Below are positions 1-6,629 of a stretch of DNA of 10,769 bases, in pieces. The position numbers and the translations under genes are program-made. The notes under the pieces are model-generated. The model made no database searches. It saw only the letters and a program-made list of their open reading frames with translations, and was not told where the DNA came from. This stretch comes from CAJXVY01 sp965657575. Lineage in GTDB: Bacteria > Actinomycetota > Actinomycetes > Actinomycetales > Microbacteriaceae. The stretch covers positions 1-10,769 of the forward strand of contig CBFHOK010000021.1 in NCBI GenBank assembly GCA_965657575.1, in the 5' to 3' direction. How positions within the stretch are numbered: the stretch's first letter is position 1; each line of letters starts with the position of its first letter.

Positions 1-33
1 AAAAACTGGGCTGAGGATTGACCGGAGAGGAAG

Positions 34-567
34 TTGGTCATTTCCCGCTCCGACAAGCTAATTCGCCCAGGCGACCAGGCTTTCTTTGACATCATTCATA
101 GCTACAACGGCTACCGCACCTGTTACTACCGCACCTTCAGTGTTGGTTCATCAACCCCAGCCCAGCACGATGCCTACACCAAAGCACGTGAATGGATGGA
201 TGCAGCAATTGACAAAGTCCGTCCAGGTGTTGGAACAGATGAGGTCGCAGCTCTATGGCCAAAGGCTCAAGAGTTTGGTTTCGCAAGCGAGATGGATGCC
301 TTCGGTCTCCAGTTCGGTCACGGACTGGGTCTTGGACTTCACGAAAGACCAATCATCAGCCGATTGAACTCAATGACCCACCCGGTCGAGATTCAAAAGG
401 GCATGGTCTTTGCATTAGAAACCTACTGCCCAGCAGATGATGGAATCAGTGCTGCAAGGATTGAGGAAGAGGTTGTGATCACCGATAACGGTGCTGAGGT
501 ATTGACTCGCTTCCCAGCAGATAAGTTATTTGTTGCCAACCCCTACACCCAGAACTTCTTGGCGTAA
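34..567 (+). CDS. M24 family (creatinase/prolidase fold) metallopeptidase-like protein, C-terminal part only
   Basis: This is the catalytic 'pita-bread' domain of an M24 protein; full members are about 380-400 residues, but only 177 are readable here. Visible family motifs are a metal-ligand Asp in FFDIIHS, the His in QFGHGLGLGLHERP, the Glu in MVFALETY, and the Glu in ARIEEEVVIT. The second Asp ligand, normally in a GYxSDxxRT motif, is replaced: the sequence reads GYRTCYYRTF, with Cys in that place. Such a Cys is, from memory, typical of one M24 subgroup, so the enzyme may not be a classical Xaa-Pro aminopeptidase. The frame is closed by TGA at 19-21, and frame +2 is open from the window edge to a TAA at 59-61. 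The upstream half is therefore outside the window and joined through a frameshift, or it is lost, or there is a sequencing error. The TTG at 34 has a GGAG-like sequence six bases upstream, but it starts in mid-domain and is probably not the native start. It converges on the terminator at 584-613. Confidence 0.8.
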   Translation: MVISRSDKLIRPGDQAFFDIIHSYNGYRTCYYRTFSVGSSTPAQHDAYTKAREWMDAAIDKVRPGVGTDEVAALWPKAQEFGFASEMDAFGLQFGHGLGLGLHERPIISRLNSMTHPVEIQKGMVFALETYCPADDGISAARIEEEVVITDNGAEVLTRFPADKLFVANPYTQNFLA

Positions 568-583
568 AGACTCCTTAGCTAGT

Positions 584-613
584 AAAAAGACCACCCCTTG
601 GGGTGGTCTTTTT
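584..613. terminator. Bidirectional rho-independent terminator between convergent genes
   Basis: A perfect inverted repeat pairs AAAAAGACCACCCC (584-597) with GGGGTGGTCTTTTT (600-613). The GC core is flanked by A on one side and T on the other, so each strand yields a hairpin followed by a U tract. It lies between the stop of the M24 gene (567) and the stop of the minus-strand oxidoreductase (631) and can serve both. Confidence 0.93.
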
Positions 614-630
614 ATCTTCCCGGCAGAGAT

Positions 631-1488
631 TTATTGGTCTTGATTGAGAGTCAACTCAGCCATGGCGGCCCAGTCTTGCTCAGCAAGCTCCGGTGTTTGC
701 AGGGCCTCGTTTAGTAATTCGGCAAGTACGTCTGTGCTGGGAAGATTGATTCCAGCTTCTTGGGCGGCTTGCTCTGCAAGGGCTAGGTCTTTGCGACCAA
801 GATCCATTGAGAAAAACACTGGGTTGTAATTTCTGATGGCCACCTGCTCTCCGTAGCCTTTATAAACGACTCCGTCAAACAAGGTGTTAGTCAAGATGTT
901 TACAAACTCCTCACCATTGACATCGTGAGCCTCAACCAGGGCAACTGATTCCGCGAGAGCTTGGATAGCGTGCAGGATGTTGTAATTGACGGCAATTTTG
1001 ACCAGATTGGCTTTTTCAGGAAGCACTCCAATTGGCCAGACTCTTTTGCCCATAGCTAATAAGGTCTTTTCATGCTTGGAGATCTCCGCTGGGTCTCCCG
1101 CAGCCAAAATGTTTAGCGCTCCCGCTTCGGCAACTTTCGGCCTTCCGAGCACAGGAGCTGAGATGTATTTCGCTCCCGCTTCGGCAAATCTTTTGGTGAG
1201 CGTCCTGGCAAGCTCAGGAGAAATACTCGCCATACAAATATGAACCGTGTTGGGAGTTATGTTTTCTGAACTTAGAACCGCATCCACAGCTGCATCGTTT
1301 GAAAACATCGAAATCGAAACCTCTGCAGCAAGAGCTTCTTTGGCATCCTTTGCTCCCGTTGCGCCAGCAGCGACAAGTTTCTCCTGAGGTCCAGCAGACC
1401 TGTTCCAAACAAGCAGAGAATCCTCTTGGCGGAGAAGGTTCGTAGCCATTGGGGCTCCCATAGTCCCTAACCCCAGGAAGGAAATCAT
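631..1488 (-). CDS. NAD(P)-dependent beta-hydroxyacid dehydrogenase family oxidoreductase
   Basis: This 285-residue protein belongs to the 3-hydroxyisobutyrate/6-phosphogluconate dehydrogenase superfamily, whose members oxidise beta-hydroxyacids or reduce semialdehydes, and which also includes imine reductases. The Rossmann motif GLGTMGAPMA sits at residues 6-15. VWNRS at 27-31 ends beta-strand 2 with an Arg that usually favours NADP(H). The substrate-loop signature is SAPVLGRP (110-117), not the common APVSGG, which places it in a divergent branch. The likely catalytic lysine is K164 in NLVKIAVNYN. Length is normal and the ATG start gives the glycine motif its usual position. It starts 7 bases after the aldehyde dehydrogenase stop, so the two form one operon. 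No good Shine-Dalgarno sits at normal distance; GGAAGG lies 12 bases upstream, inside the end of the preceding gene, which suggests translational coupling. Its product or substrate may be the semialdehyde handled by the upstream enzyme (inference). The exact substrate is unknown. Confidence 0.9.
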   Translation of the reverse strand: MISFLGLGTMGAPMATNLLRQEDSLLVWNRSAGPQEKLVAAGATGAKDAKEALAAEVSISMFSNDAAVDAVLSSENITPNTVHICMASISPELARTLTKRFAEAGAKYISAPVLGRPKVAEAGALNILAAGDPAEISKHEKTLLAMGKRVWPIGVLPEKANLVKIAVNYNILHAIQALAESVALVEAHDVNGEEFVNILTNTLFDGVVYKGYGEQVAIRNYNPVFFSMDLGRKDLALAEQAAQEAGINLPSTDVLAELLNEALQTPELAEQDWAAMAELTLNQDQ

Positions 1489-1495
1489 ATGAGGA

Positions 1496-2872
1496 CTATG
1501 CCTTCCAAACGGTCTTCAGATTGCAGAACTCTTTGATGCCAGCGTCACTTAGTTCACGACCGAAGCCTGAGTCCTTGATGCCACCAAATGGTAACTCTGG
1601 GTAGCTAACAGTCATGCCGTTGATAACAACAGCACCAGCATCCAAGTTTTCAATAAAGAACTCCTGCTCGGAGGCATCGTTTGTCCAAACAGCACTGGAA
1701 AGACCGAAGGTTGTTTGGTTGGCAACCTCGATCGAGTGCTCCAAGCTGGTTACCTTATAAACACTGGCAACCGGACCGAAGGCCTCTTCCATAGTTAGTC
1801 GCATCTCAGGAGTAATCTGATCAATTACGGTTGCTGGGTAGAAAAAGCCTGGACCGTCTGGGGTTTCTCCACCGGCCAGAACTCTTGCGCCCTTAGCCTT
1901 GGCATCTTCAACCAACTCTTCGATGTCACGCTGACCACCCTTGGTTGCCAGAGGTCCAATCTGAACATCTTCTTCCATGGGGTCACCCATCTTGAGAGCT
2001 GCCATCTTGGATGAGAACTTCTCCACCCACTCGTCATAGATCTCTTCGAAGATCAAAAATCTCTTTCCAGCAATGCAGGACTGGCCGTTGTTGTTGATTC
2101 TTGCGGTTACTGCAATATCAACTGAGGCATCAATGTCGGCGTTTGGGGTAACGATGAAAGGATCACTACCACCAAGTTCCATAACCGCAGGCTTCAGCAT
2201 CTTTCCAGCTCGTTCAGCAACGGCACGACCCGCTGGCTCTGAACCGGTAAGGGTTACTGCCCTTACTCTCCAGTCATCCAATACTGCGGCAACTGAACCG
2301 GAGCCGATCATCAAGGTAGTAAAGCTTCCCTCGGGGAAACCAGCACGAGTGAAGATTTCATCAAGGTATAACGCTGACTCTGGAACATTCGATGCGTGCT
2401 TCAAAAGCCCACTGTTTCCTGCCATCAATGCAGGGGCTGCAAAACGAATAACCTGCCACAAAGGATAGTTCCAAGGCATTACGGCAAGAACCACACCTAG
2501 AGGTTGCCAAACAGCACCGGCCTCAGAGGCGTTTACTTTTGAGGGGTCATCTAATAGTTCAGGGGCGAGCATCTTCTCGGCATTATCGGCATAAAAACGC
2601 ATGTTTTTGGCGCATTTCAAAACCTCACCACGGCTCTGAGCGATTGGCTTTCCCATTTCGCGGGTCAACATCGGAGCGGTGGTTTCGATATCCGCTTCCA
2701 TTAGGTCTGCTGCCACGTGCATCAACTTGGCGCGTTCCGCATAGGTCATTTTCTTTAGCTGCTTGTGTGCATCAGAGGCAAGCTGGATTCTTCTCTCAAC
2801 CTCTTCTGGTGAGTGTAGGTCGAATTCTTTTAGTGTCTCGCCTGTTACTGGGCTTACAACTGCCATTCCCAT
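1496..2872 (-). CDS. NAD(P)-dependent aldehyde dehydrogenase, succinate-semialdehyde dehydrogenase (Sad/YneI) type
   Basis: This 458-residue cytosolic aldehyde dehydrogenase would oxidise an aldehyde, probably a semialdehyde, to its acid. Motifs in order are REMGKPI (71-77), the PWNYPLWQ cofactor-pocket motif with Asn135, Lys158, the TLTGS nucleotide-binding turn (208-211), the general base Glu232 in MELGGSDPF, and the nucleophile Cys266 in NNNGQSCIAGKRF. The C-terminus GRELSDAGIKEFCNLKTVW closely matches, from memory, the short SSADH group of E. coli Sad/YneI, which has the same length. The ATG at 2870-2872 has AGGGG five bases upstream on the minus strand; a second ATG two codons later is possible. 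It is the first gene of a two-gene operon with the hydroxyacid dehydrogenase and is divergent from the GntR repressor. A palindrome at 2961-2983 in the shared upstream region suggests repression by that GntR. The substrate could instead be another small aldehyde, such as one released by the E1/E2 route. Confidence 0.92.
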   Translation of the reverse strand: MGMAVVSPVTGETLKEFDLHSPEEVERRIQLASDAHKQLKKMTYAERAKLMHVAADLMEADIETTAPMLTREMGKPIAQSRGEVLKCAKNMRFYADNAEKMLAPELLDDPSKVNASEAGAVWQPLGVVLAVMPWNYPLWQVIRFAAPALMAGNSGLLKHASNVPESALYLDEIFTRAGFPEGSFTTLMIGSGSVAAVLDDWRVRAVTLTGSEPAGRAVAERAGKMLKPAVMELGGSDPFIVTPNADIDASVDIAVTARINNNGQSCIAGKRFLIFEEIYDEWVEKFSSKMAALKMGDPMEEDVQIGPLATKGGQRDIEELVEDAKAKGARVLAGGETPDGPGFFYPATVIDQITPEMRLTMEEAFGPVASVYKVTSLEHSIEVANQTTFGLSSAVWTNDASEQEFFIENLDAGAVVINGMTVSYPELPFGGIKDSGFGRELSDAGIKEFCNLKTVWKA

Positions 2873-2960
2873 AGTTACCCCTAGGTGTCGTGTTTGGGTT
2901 TCAAACTCAGCAGCTCCTCTTTGAAAAAGCCACGGGAGCTTAAATCCCTGCTTCTGCCGT

Positions 2961-2983
2961 AATTGGATACATTCTATGCAATT
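2961..2983. promoter_or_regulatory. Probable GntR operator A, between the aldehyde dehydrogenase and gntR genes
   Basis: This is an imperfect palindrome: AATTGGATA (2961-2969), five bases, then TATGCAATT (2975-2983), with 8 of 9 positions symmetric. Its first 13 bases, AATTGGATACATT, recur exactly and inverted at 4390-4402 in front of E1. Size and symmetry fit FadR-subfamily operators. It overlaps a predicted -10 box for the aldehyde dehydrogenase operon. Binding is inferred. Confidence 0.75.
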
Positions 2984-2999
2984 AACTGGTGATTTATAA
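2971..2999 (-). promoter_or_regulatory. Possible promoter of the aldehyde dehydrogenase operon
   Basis: On the minus strand, TTATAA (2994-2999) and TAGAAT (2971-2976) are separated by 17 bases. TAGAAT is a good -10; the -35 is poor. Transcription would begin near 2963-2965, leaving a leader of about 90 bases before the ATG at 2872. The -10 box lies inside operator A, which would suit repression. Confidence 0.4.
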
Positions 3000-3133
3000 A
3001 GGAAATAGCTAAGAATAACTAGAGATTGGATTCAATTGTTGAACATCCTCAGCGAAGAAGTCGCCATAAAGGGGTTTTTGGGGGGACAAAAAATAAAGTT
3101 TTAGCTCTAAACTTCTAAAGATTTAGGAGCATC

Positions 3134-3784
3134 GTGGAAGATACAGACAGGGTCTCATCTCAGAACATCGCGAGTCAGTTGCGAGCAAGGATTCTTGATG
3201 GTCGGCTTTCTCCAGGGGAACGCATTCGGCAAGAGCAGGTTGCAGAGGATTTCGGCGCATCGAGGCTTCCCGTTCGTGATGCCCTAAGAAGACTCGAGGC
3301 AGATGGCTTGGTGACCATTGTTGCTAATACTGGGGCATGGGTCAGCAAGCTAACCGAGGCTGAATGCGCAGATGCCTATCAAATTCGAGAACGATTAGAG
3401 CCACTACTTCTTGAGCAAGGGATGTTGAGATTAGATGAAGACGAGATCGACGAACTAGAACAGCTTGCTTACAGAATGGAAAGCGCCGAGGACGTTGAGT
3501 CATTTTTAAGACTTGACCGAGAATTTCATCTGCTCACCTATTCAGAGGCACCGGCAGGGATGGTCAGAGACTTGGTCGAGCGTTTATGGAACACTACCCA
3601 GCACTACCGTCGAGCATTCGCGCAAATAAACGGAATTGATAAATCATCCATCACTCACATGGAGCACAGGTTGATTATCGATTCCATAAAGCGTCGTGAT
3701 ATCGAAGAGGCACAAAGAGTACTTTCCAGCCATATTCGCAGAACCAGGCTGTCGCTAATCAACCATCCTGAGCTGTTTAGCTAG
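3134..3784 (+). CDS. GntR family transcriptional regulator, FadR subfamily (FCD effector domain)
   Basis: This 216-residue DNA-binding repressor has a winged helix at about residues 5-72. IRQEQVAEDFGASRLPVRDALRRLEADGLV (31-60) is the classic GntR helix-turn-helix. An all-helical FCD domain follows at about 75-205. The FCD metal/ligand residues are visible: Asp128 and His132 in LDREFH, His178 in MEHRLI and His200 in SSHIRR. FCD regulators typically sense organic acids, often through a bound divalent metal. The start is GTG at 3134 with AGGAG at 3125-3129, a short four-base spacing. It is divergent from the aldehyde dehydrogenase operon, and its stop overlaps the VOC gene stop in the CTAG at 3781-3784. 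Palindromic sites in both neighbouring promoter regions (2961-2983, 4327-4348) and a related site at 4382-4402 make it the likely local regulator, with probable autoregulation through the shared 2873-3133 region. The effector is unknown. Confidence 0.93.
   Translation: MEDTDRVSSQNIASQLRARILDGRLSPGERIRQEQVAEDFGASRLPVRDALRRLEADGLVTIVANTGAWVSKLTEAECADAYQIRERLEPLLLEQGMLRLDEDEIDELEQLAYRMESAEDVESFLRLDREFHLLTYSEAPAGMVRDLVERLWNTTQHYRRAFAQINGIDKSSITHMEHRLIIDSIKRRDIEEAQRVLSSHIRRTRLSLINHPELFS
3781..3784. other. Shared CTAG holding two opposed stop codons
   Basis: The palindrome CTAG gives TAG at 3782-3784 for gntR on the plus strand and TAG at 3783-3781 for the VOC gene on the minus strand. The genes therefore overlap tail to tail by four bases, with no room for a terminator between them; each transcript must run into the other gene as antisense. 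Confidence 0.95.
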
Positions 3785-4305
3785 TCGTTGGGAAACCTTG
3801 GGGTCCAGAGTCTGGTTCCACCCTCTGTTTCATACTTCTTTCCTAGGGGGTGACTTAGAAGTTCTAATTGCATGCCCCATGGGGAAAGGAAGTAAATCCA
3901 ACGCTGACCTTCTGCGGGTCCTTTGGAATTAACAGGCTCTCCTAGAACTTCAACACCCTGAGATTTCAAATACGCAACGGCTTCGTCTAGGTCGTCAACA
4001 TAGAAGGCAAGGTGGTGACCGCCGATGTCTGAGTTTTTTGGTTGAGCGGCCTGGCCATCGGGGGTTTCGTAGTGAAAGATCTCGAAGTTACTTCCATGGC
4101 CTAGGCGGAAATGCCTGTTCTGGACAATCACCGCATCCTCATGAACGTTTAGCTGGCGCTTCATCCAGTCATCGTCTGATTTGAATGGGCCTAGTGAATA
4201 AATAAGCTCAGCACCTAGGACATCGACAAAGAACTCTGTTGCCTGTTCGATGTCGGGCACAGTAAAACCGATGTGGTCGGTGCCGCGGATTCCGGGGACT
4301 GCCAT
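3781..4305 (-). CDS. VOC family protein (glyoxalase / extradiol-dioxygenase fold)
   Basis: This protein has 174 residues from the ATG at 4303-4305. Two beta-alpha-beta-beta-beta modules are visible: GTDHIGFTVPDIEQATEFF (8-26) begins the first and GGHHLAFYVDDLDEAVAYL (95-113) the second. Probable metal ligands are His11, Glu75 (in NFEIFHY), His97 or His98, and Glu148 (in GMQLELLS), one from each expected strand. The VOC superfamily includes glyoxalase I, methylmalonyl-CoA epimerase, fosfomycin-resistance proteins and extradiol dioxygenases, so fold does not fix the reaction; a lyase or isomerase acting on an oxoacid intermediate would fit this cluster. The shorter start is chosen because GGAGG (4311-4315) lies five bases upstream of it. 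The frame could extend to a TTG at 4356, but that TTG is part of a TTGACT -35 box and the extension runs through an operator. It is convergent with gntR (stops share CTAG) and divergent from E1. Confidence 0.87.
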   Translation of the reverse strand: MAVPGIRGTDHIGFTVPDIEQATEFFVDVLGAELIYSLGPFKSDDDWMKRQLNVHEDAVIVQNRHFRLGHGSNFEIFHYETPDGQAAQPKNSDIGGHHLAFYVDDLDEAVAYLKSQGVEVLGEPVNSKGPAEGQRWIYFLSPWGMQLELLSHPLGKKYETEGGTRLWTPRFPND

Positions 4306-4326
4306 TTTGGCCTCCAAGCTTGGTTG

Positions 4327-4348
4327 ATTGGATACAAAAGTAGCCAAT
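4327..4348. promoter_or_regulatory. Probable GntR operator B, over the VOC gene promoter
   Basis: ATTGGATAC (4327-4335), four bases AAAA, then GTAGCCAAT (4340-4348) form a palindrome with 8 of 9 symmetric positions. The left arm is identical to the core of operator A; the spacer is one base longer. It covers the spacer and -10 of the predicted VOC promoter. Confidence 0.7.
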
Positions 4349-4356
4349 AAAGTCAA
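4329..4356 (-). promoter_or_regulatory. Predicted promoter of the VOC gene
   Basis: On the minus strand, TTGACT (4351-4356) is a near-consensus -35. After 16 bases TATCCA (4329-4334) could be the -10, although it lacks the final T. Transcription would start about 15-20 bases upstream of the GGAGG-preceded ATG at 4305. This supports the short start of the VOC gene. Confidence 0.5.
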
Positions 4357-4381
4357 TAAATGCGAGATAAAACTCGGTATT

Positions 4382-4402
4382 TACATTGTAATGTATCCAA
4401 TT
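4382..4402. promoter_or_regulatory. Probable GntR operator C, over the E1-E2 promoter
   Basis: AATGTATCCAATT (4390-4402) is the exact reverse complement of the first 13 bases of operator A. The full symmetry seen in A is missing on the left, but an overlapping palindrome, TACATT-GT-AATGTA (4382-4395), is present. The site falls between the predicted -35 and -10 of the E1 gene. Confidence 0.65.
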
Positions 4403-4414
4403 ATTGCCTAAAGT
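4386..4414 (+). promoter_or_regulatory. Predicted promoter of the E1-E2 operon
   Basis: TTGTAA (4386-4391) and TAAAGT (4409-4414) are spaced by 17 bases. Transcription would begin near 4421, giving a leader of about 28 bases with GGAG before the ATG at 4449. Operator C occupies the spacer, the expected position for repression. Confidence 0.5.
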
Positions 4415-4448
4415 ATTCCTGAACGACTTAGACATATTGGAGTCAAAG

Positions 4449-6629
4449 ATGACCGAGCGCATACAGCTAGATCCCCTCGAGCCCTGGGTAGAGCTCAAAA
4501 CCACTAAAGAAGATTGGCAAAATGCCGATCCTCAACTGTTAGAGAACATGCTTTGCCAGCTGCATCTAATACGCGCCTTCGAAGAAGAGATTCTCGAGCT
4601 AGCAGCAGAAGGATTGGTCCATGGCCCAGCTCACGCATCAGTCGGCCAAGAGGGTGGAGCGGTTGGCTCAATCCTGGGACTTAGAACCACTGATGGAGTG
4701 AACGGATCTCACCGTGGTCACCACCAGTTCTTGGCTAAAGCCATTCAGCACGTGAGCCCTAATCTCAAGGCTGATTCGTTAGTCAACGAGGACATTCAAA
4801 AACTTATTCAGAAAACCACCGCAGAGATCATGGGTCTGGAGCAGGGCTTCAGCCACGGTCGTGGTGGGTCAATGCACCTGCAGTGGTTGGAAGCGGGAGC
4901 ACTGGGAACAAATGCGATTGTTGGTGGTGGTGTTCCACTAGCTGCCGGAAACGCTTGGGCACAAAAGAACTCAGGAACCGATGACCTAACTGTCACCTAT
5001 TTCGGTGACGGTGCTGTGAACATCGGAAGCGTTCTGGAGAGCATGAACCTGACTGCAGCCTGGGATGTCCCATTGGTGTTCTTTATTGAGAACAACCTGT
5101 ATGCGGTTTCAACCTCTGTTGAGGAAGCCACCAAGGAATCAAGGCTTTCTGGTCGTGGAGTTGGCTTCGGTATTCCAAGCTGGAGAGTTGATGGAATGGA
5201 CCCATTGGCTGTTTGGCATGTGATGCGCGAGGTTGAAGCTCACTGCCGTGCAGGAAAAGGTCCAGCAGTTGTCGAGGTCGAGGTCTATCGCTTCTTCCAC
5301 CAAAACGGCGCTTTCCCTGGAAGTGCTTTTGGATACCGCTCAAAAGAAGAAGAAGCCGAATGGTTGGCACGTGACCCACTAAAGCGCGTCGCCGATGAAA
5401 TGATCAATCGTGGACTGATTGACCAGAGCGTTGTCGACAGCATTCGTGAACAAGCAGTTGCAGCCATGAAAAAGGCAACCGCTGAAATCCTCGAGGAAGA
5501 TCCCGAAGGAAAGCCAGGCTCAAGGCGTATCAAGGCAGGTCTATGGCCAGATGAGAGCTTTGTTGATGTCGGTGTTCGTGGTGACATGAGTGAACTAGAG
5601 GGAACCAAAACACTTGAGATTGAAACCGCTGGAAACCTAAAAGACATTCGCTTCGTTGACGCCATTGCCCAGGTGATGGATCAGAACATGGAACAGGACC
5701 AGCGCATCGTTGTCCTTGGTGAAGATGTCCATAAGTTGAAAGGTGGCACCAACGGTGCTACTAAGGGCCTAGAGCGTCACGAGGGAAGGATCCTAGGAAC
5801 ACCGATCTCTGAGAATGCCTTTGCAGGCCTCGGTGGAGGAATGGCATTAGACGGCCGCTTCCGTCCAGTGGTTGAGTTTATGTACCCGGACTTTTTGTGG
5901 GTAGCAGCAGATCAGGTATTCAACCAGATCGGTAAAGCCCGCCACATGTTTGGTGGAGAAAACGGTGTTCCATTAGTTCTAAGAACAAAGGTTGCTATGG
6001 GTTCAGGTTATGGCTCCCAGCACCTAATGGACCCAGCTGGCATCTTCGCAACAGCACCTGGCTGGAGAATCGTTGCTCCGAGCAACCCTTTTGATTACGT
6101 GGGACTCATGAACGCGGCACTGAAATTAGAAGACCCAGTGCTTGTGATTGAACACGTTGATCTCTACGCCCAAAAGGGACAGATTCCAGAAGGTGATTTG
6201 GACTATTTCATCAACCCTGGCAACGCCAAGGTGGTTCGTGAGGGTAATGATGTGACTGTGATTAGTTACCTAAACATGATCAAGCACTCAATGGAGGCCA
6301 TTGAGCAGACCGGCATGGATGCCGAACTGATTGACCTCCGCTGGCTAGATAGAGCAAGCATTGATTGGGACACAATCGAGAAATCAATCAAAAAGACCAA
6401 TGCGGTCATGATTGCCGAGCAGGGTGTTCAGGGAACAAGCTACGGTGGATGGCTAGCAGATGAAATCCAGAGAAGATTCTTTGATTACCTCGACCAACCA
6501 ATCCAGCGAGTTCACGGAGGAGAAGCATCACCAAGCATCTCAAAGGTCCTGGAACGCGCAGCAATTGCCAAGACCGAAGAGGTCGTTGAGGGACTAAAGA
6601 GAGTCCAACAAGGGTTCGGAGGTAAATAA
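4449..6629 (+). CDS. Thiamine-diphosphate-dependent 2-oxoacid/acetoin dehydrogenase E1, fused alpha and beta subunits
   Basis: This 726-residue fusion would decarboxylate a 2-oxoacid, or cleave acetoin, and pass the acyl group to lipoyl-E2. The alpha half (about 27-350) contains HGPAHASVGQEG (58-69), SHRGHHQFLAKA (87-98), GRGGSMHL (137-144) and the thiamine-diphosphate motif GDG (186-188) to NN (215-216). The beta half (about 398-720) begins RFVDAIAQVM and contains GEDV (424-427), TPISENAFAGLGGGMAL (451-467), VEFMYPDFLWVAADQ (475-489) and GSQH (522-525). In most bacteria alpha and beta are separate genes. A stretch of about 25 extra residues lies at about 99-124, between the HRGHH loop and the GRGGSMHL motif. 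The ATG at 4449 is chosen because GGAG (4439-4442) precedes it; an upstream in-frame TTG at 4404 falls in the promoter. The stop overlaps the E2 start by one base. The alpha part looks closest to acetoin/pyruvate/branched-chain E1; substrate unresolved. Confidence 0.92.
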   Translation: MTERIQLDPLEPWVELKTTKEDWQNADPQLLENMLCQLHLIRAFEEEILELAAEGLVHGPAHASVGQEGGAVGSILGLRTTDGVNGSHRGHHQFLAKAIQHVSPNLKADSLVNEDIQKLIQKTTAEIMGLEQGFSHGRGGSMHLQWLEAGALGTNAIVGGGVPLAAGNAWAQKNSGTDDLTVTYFGDGAVNIGSVLESMNLTAAWDVPLVFFIENNLYAVSTSVEEATKESRLSGRGVGFGIPSWRVDGMDPLAVWHVMREVEAHCRAGKGPAVVEVEVYRFFHQNGAFPGSAFGYRSKEEEAEWLARDPLKRVADEMINRGLIDQSVVDSIREQAVAAMKKATAEILEEDPEGKPGSRRIKAGLWPDESFVDVGVRGDMSELEGTKTLEIETAGNLKDIRFVDAIAQVMDQNMEQDQRIVVLGEDVHKLKGGTNGATKGLERHEGRILGTPISENAFAGLGGGMALDGRFRPVVEFMYPDFLWVAADQVFNQIGKARHMFGGENGVPLVLRTKVAMGSGYGSQHLMDPAGIFATAPGWRIVAPSNPFDYVGLMNAALKLEDPVLVIEHVDLYAQKGQIPEGDLDYFINPGNAKVVREGNDVTVISYLNMIKHSMEAIEQTGMDAELIDLRWLDRASIDWDTIEKSIKKTNAVMIAEQGVQGTSYGGWLADEIQRRFFDYLDQPIQRVHGGEASPSISKVLERAAIAKTEEVVEGLKRVQQGFGGK

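Noticed and set aside
2073..2874. Plus-strand open frames opposite the aldehyde dehydrogenase gene (2073-2468, 2539-2874)
   Set aside because: They are fully antisense to a clear ALDH, have no family motifs, and look like shadow frames.
3024..3044. Fourth GntR operator in the gntR leader (ATTGGATTCAATTG region)
   Set aside because: Only seven bases match the operator arm and there is no partner arm at the right spacing, so it is kept as a possible half-site rather than a feature.
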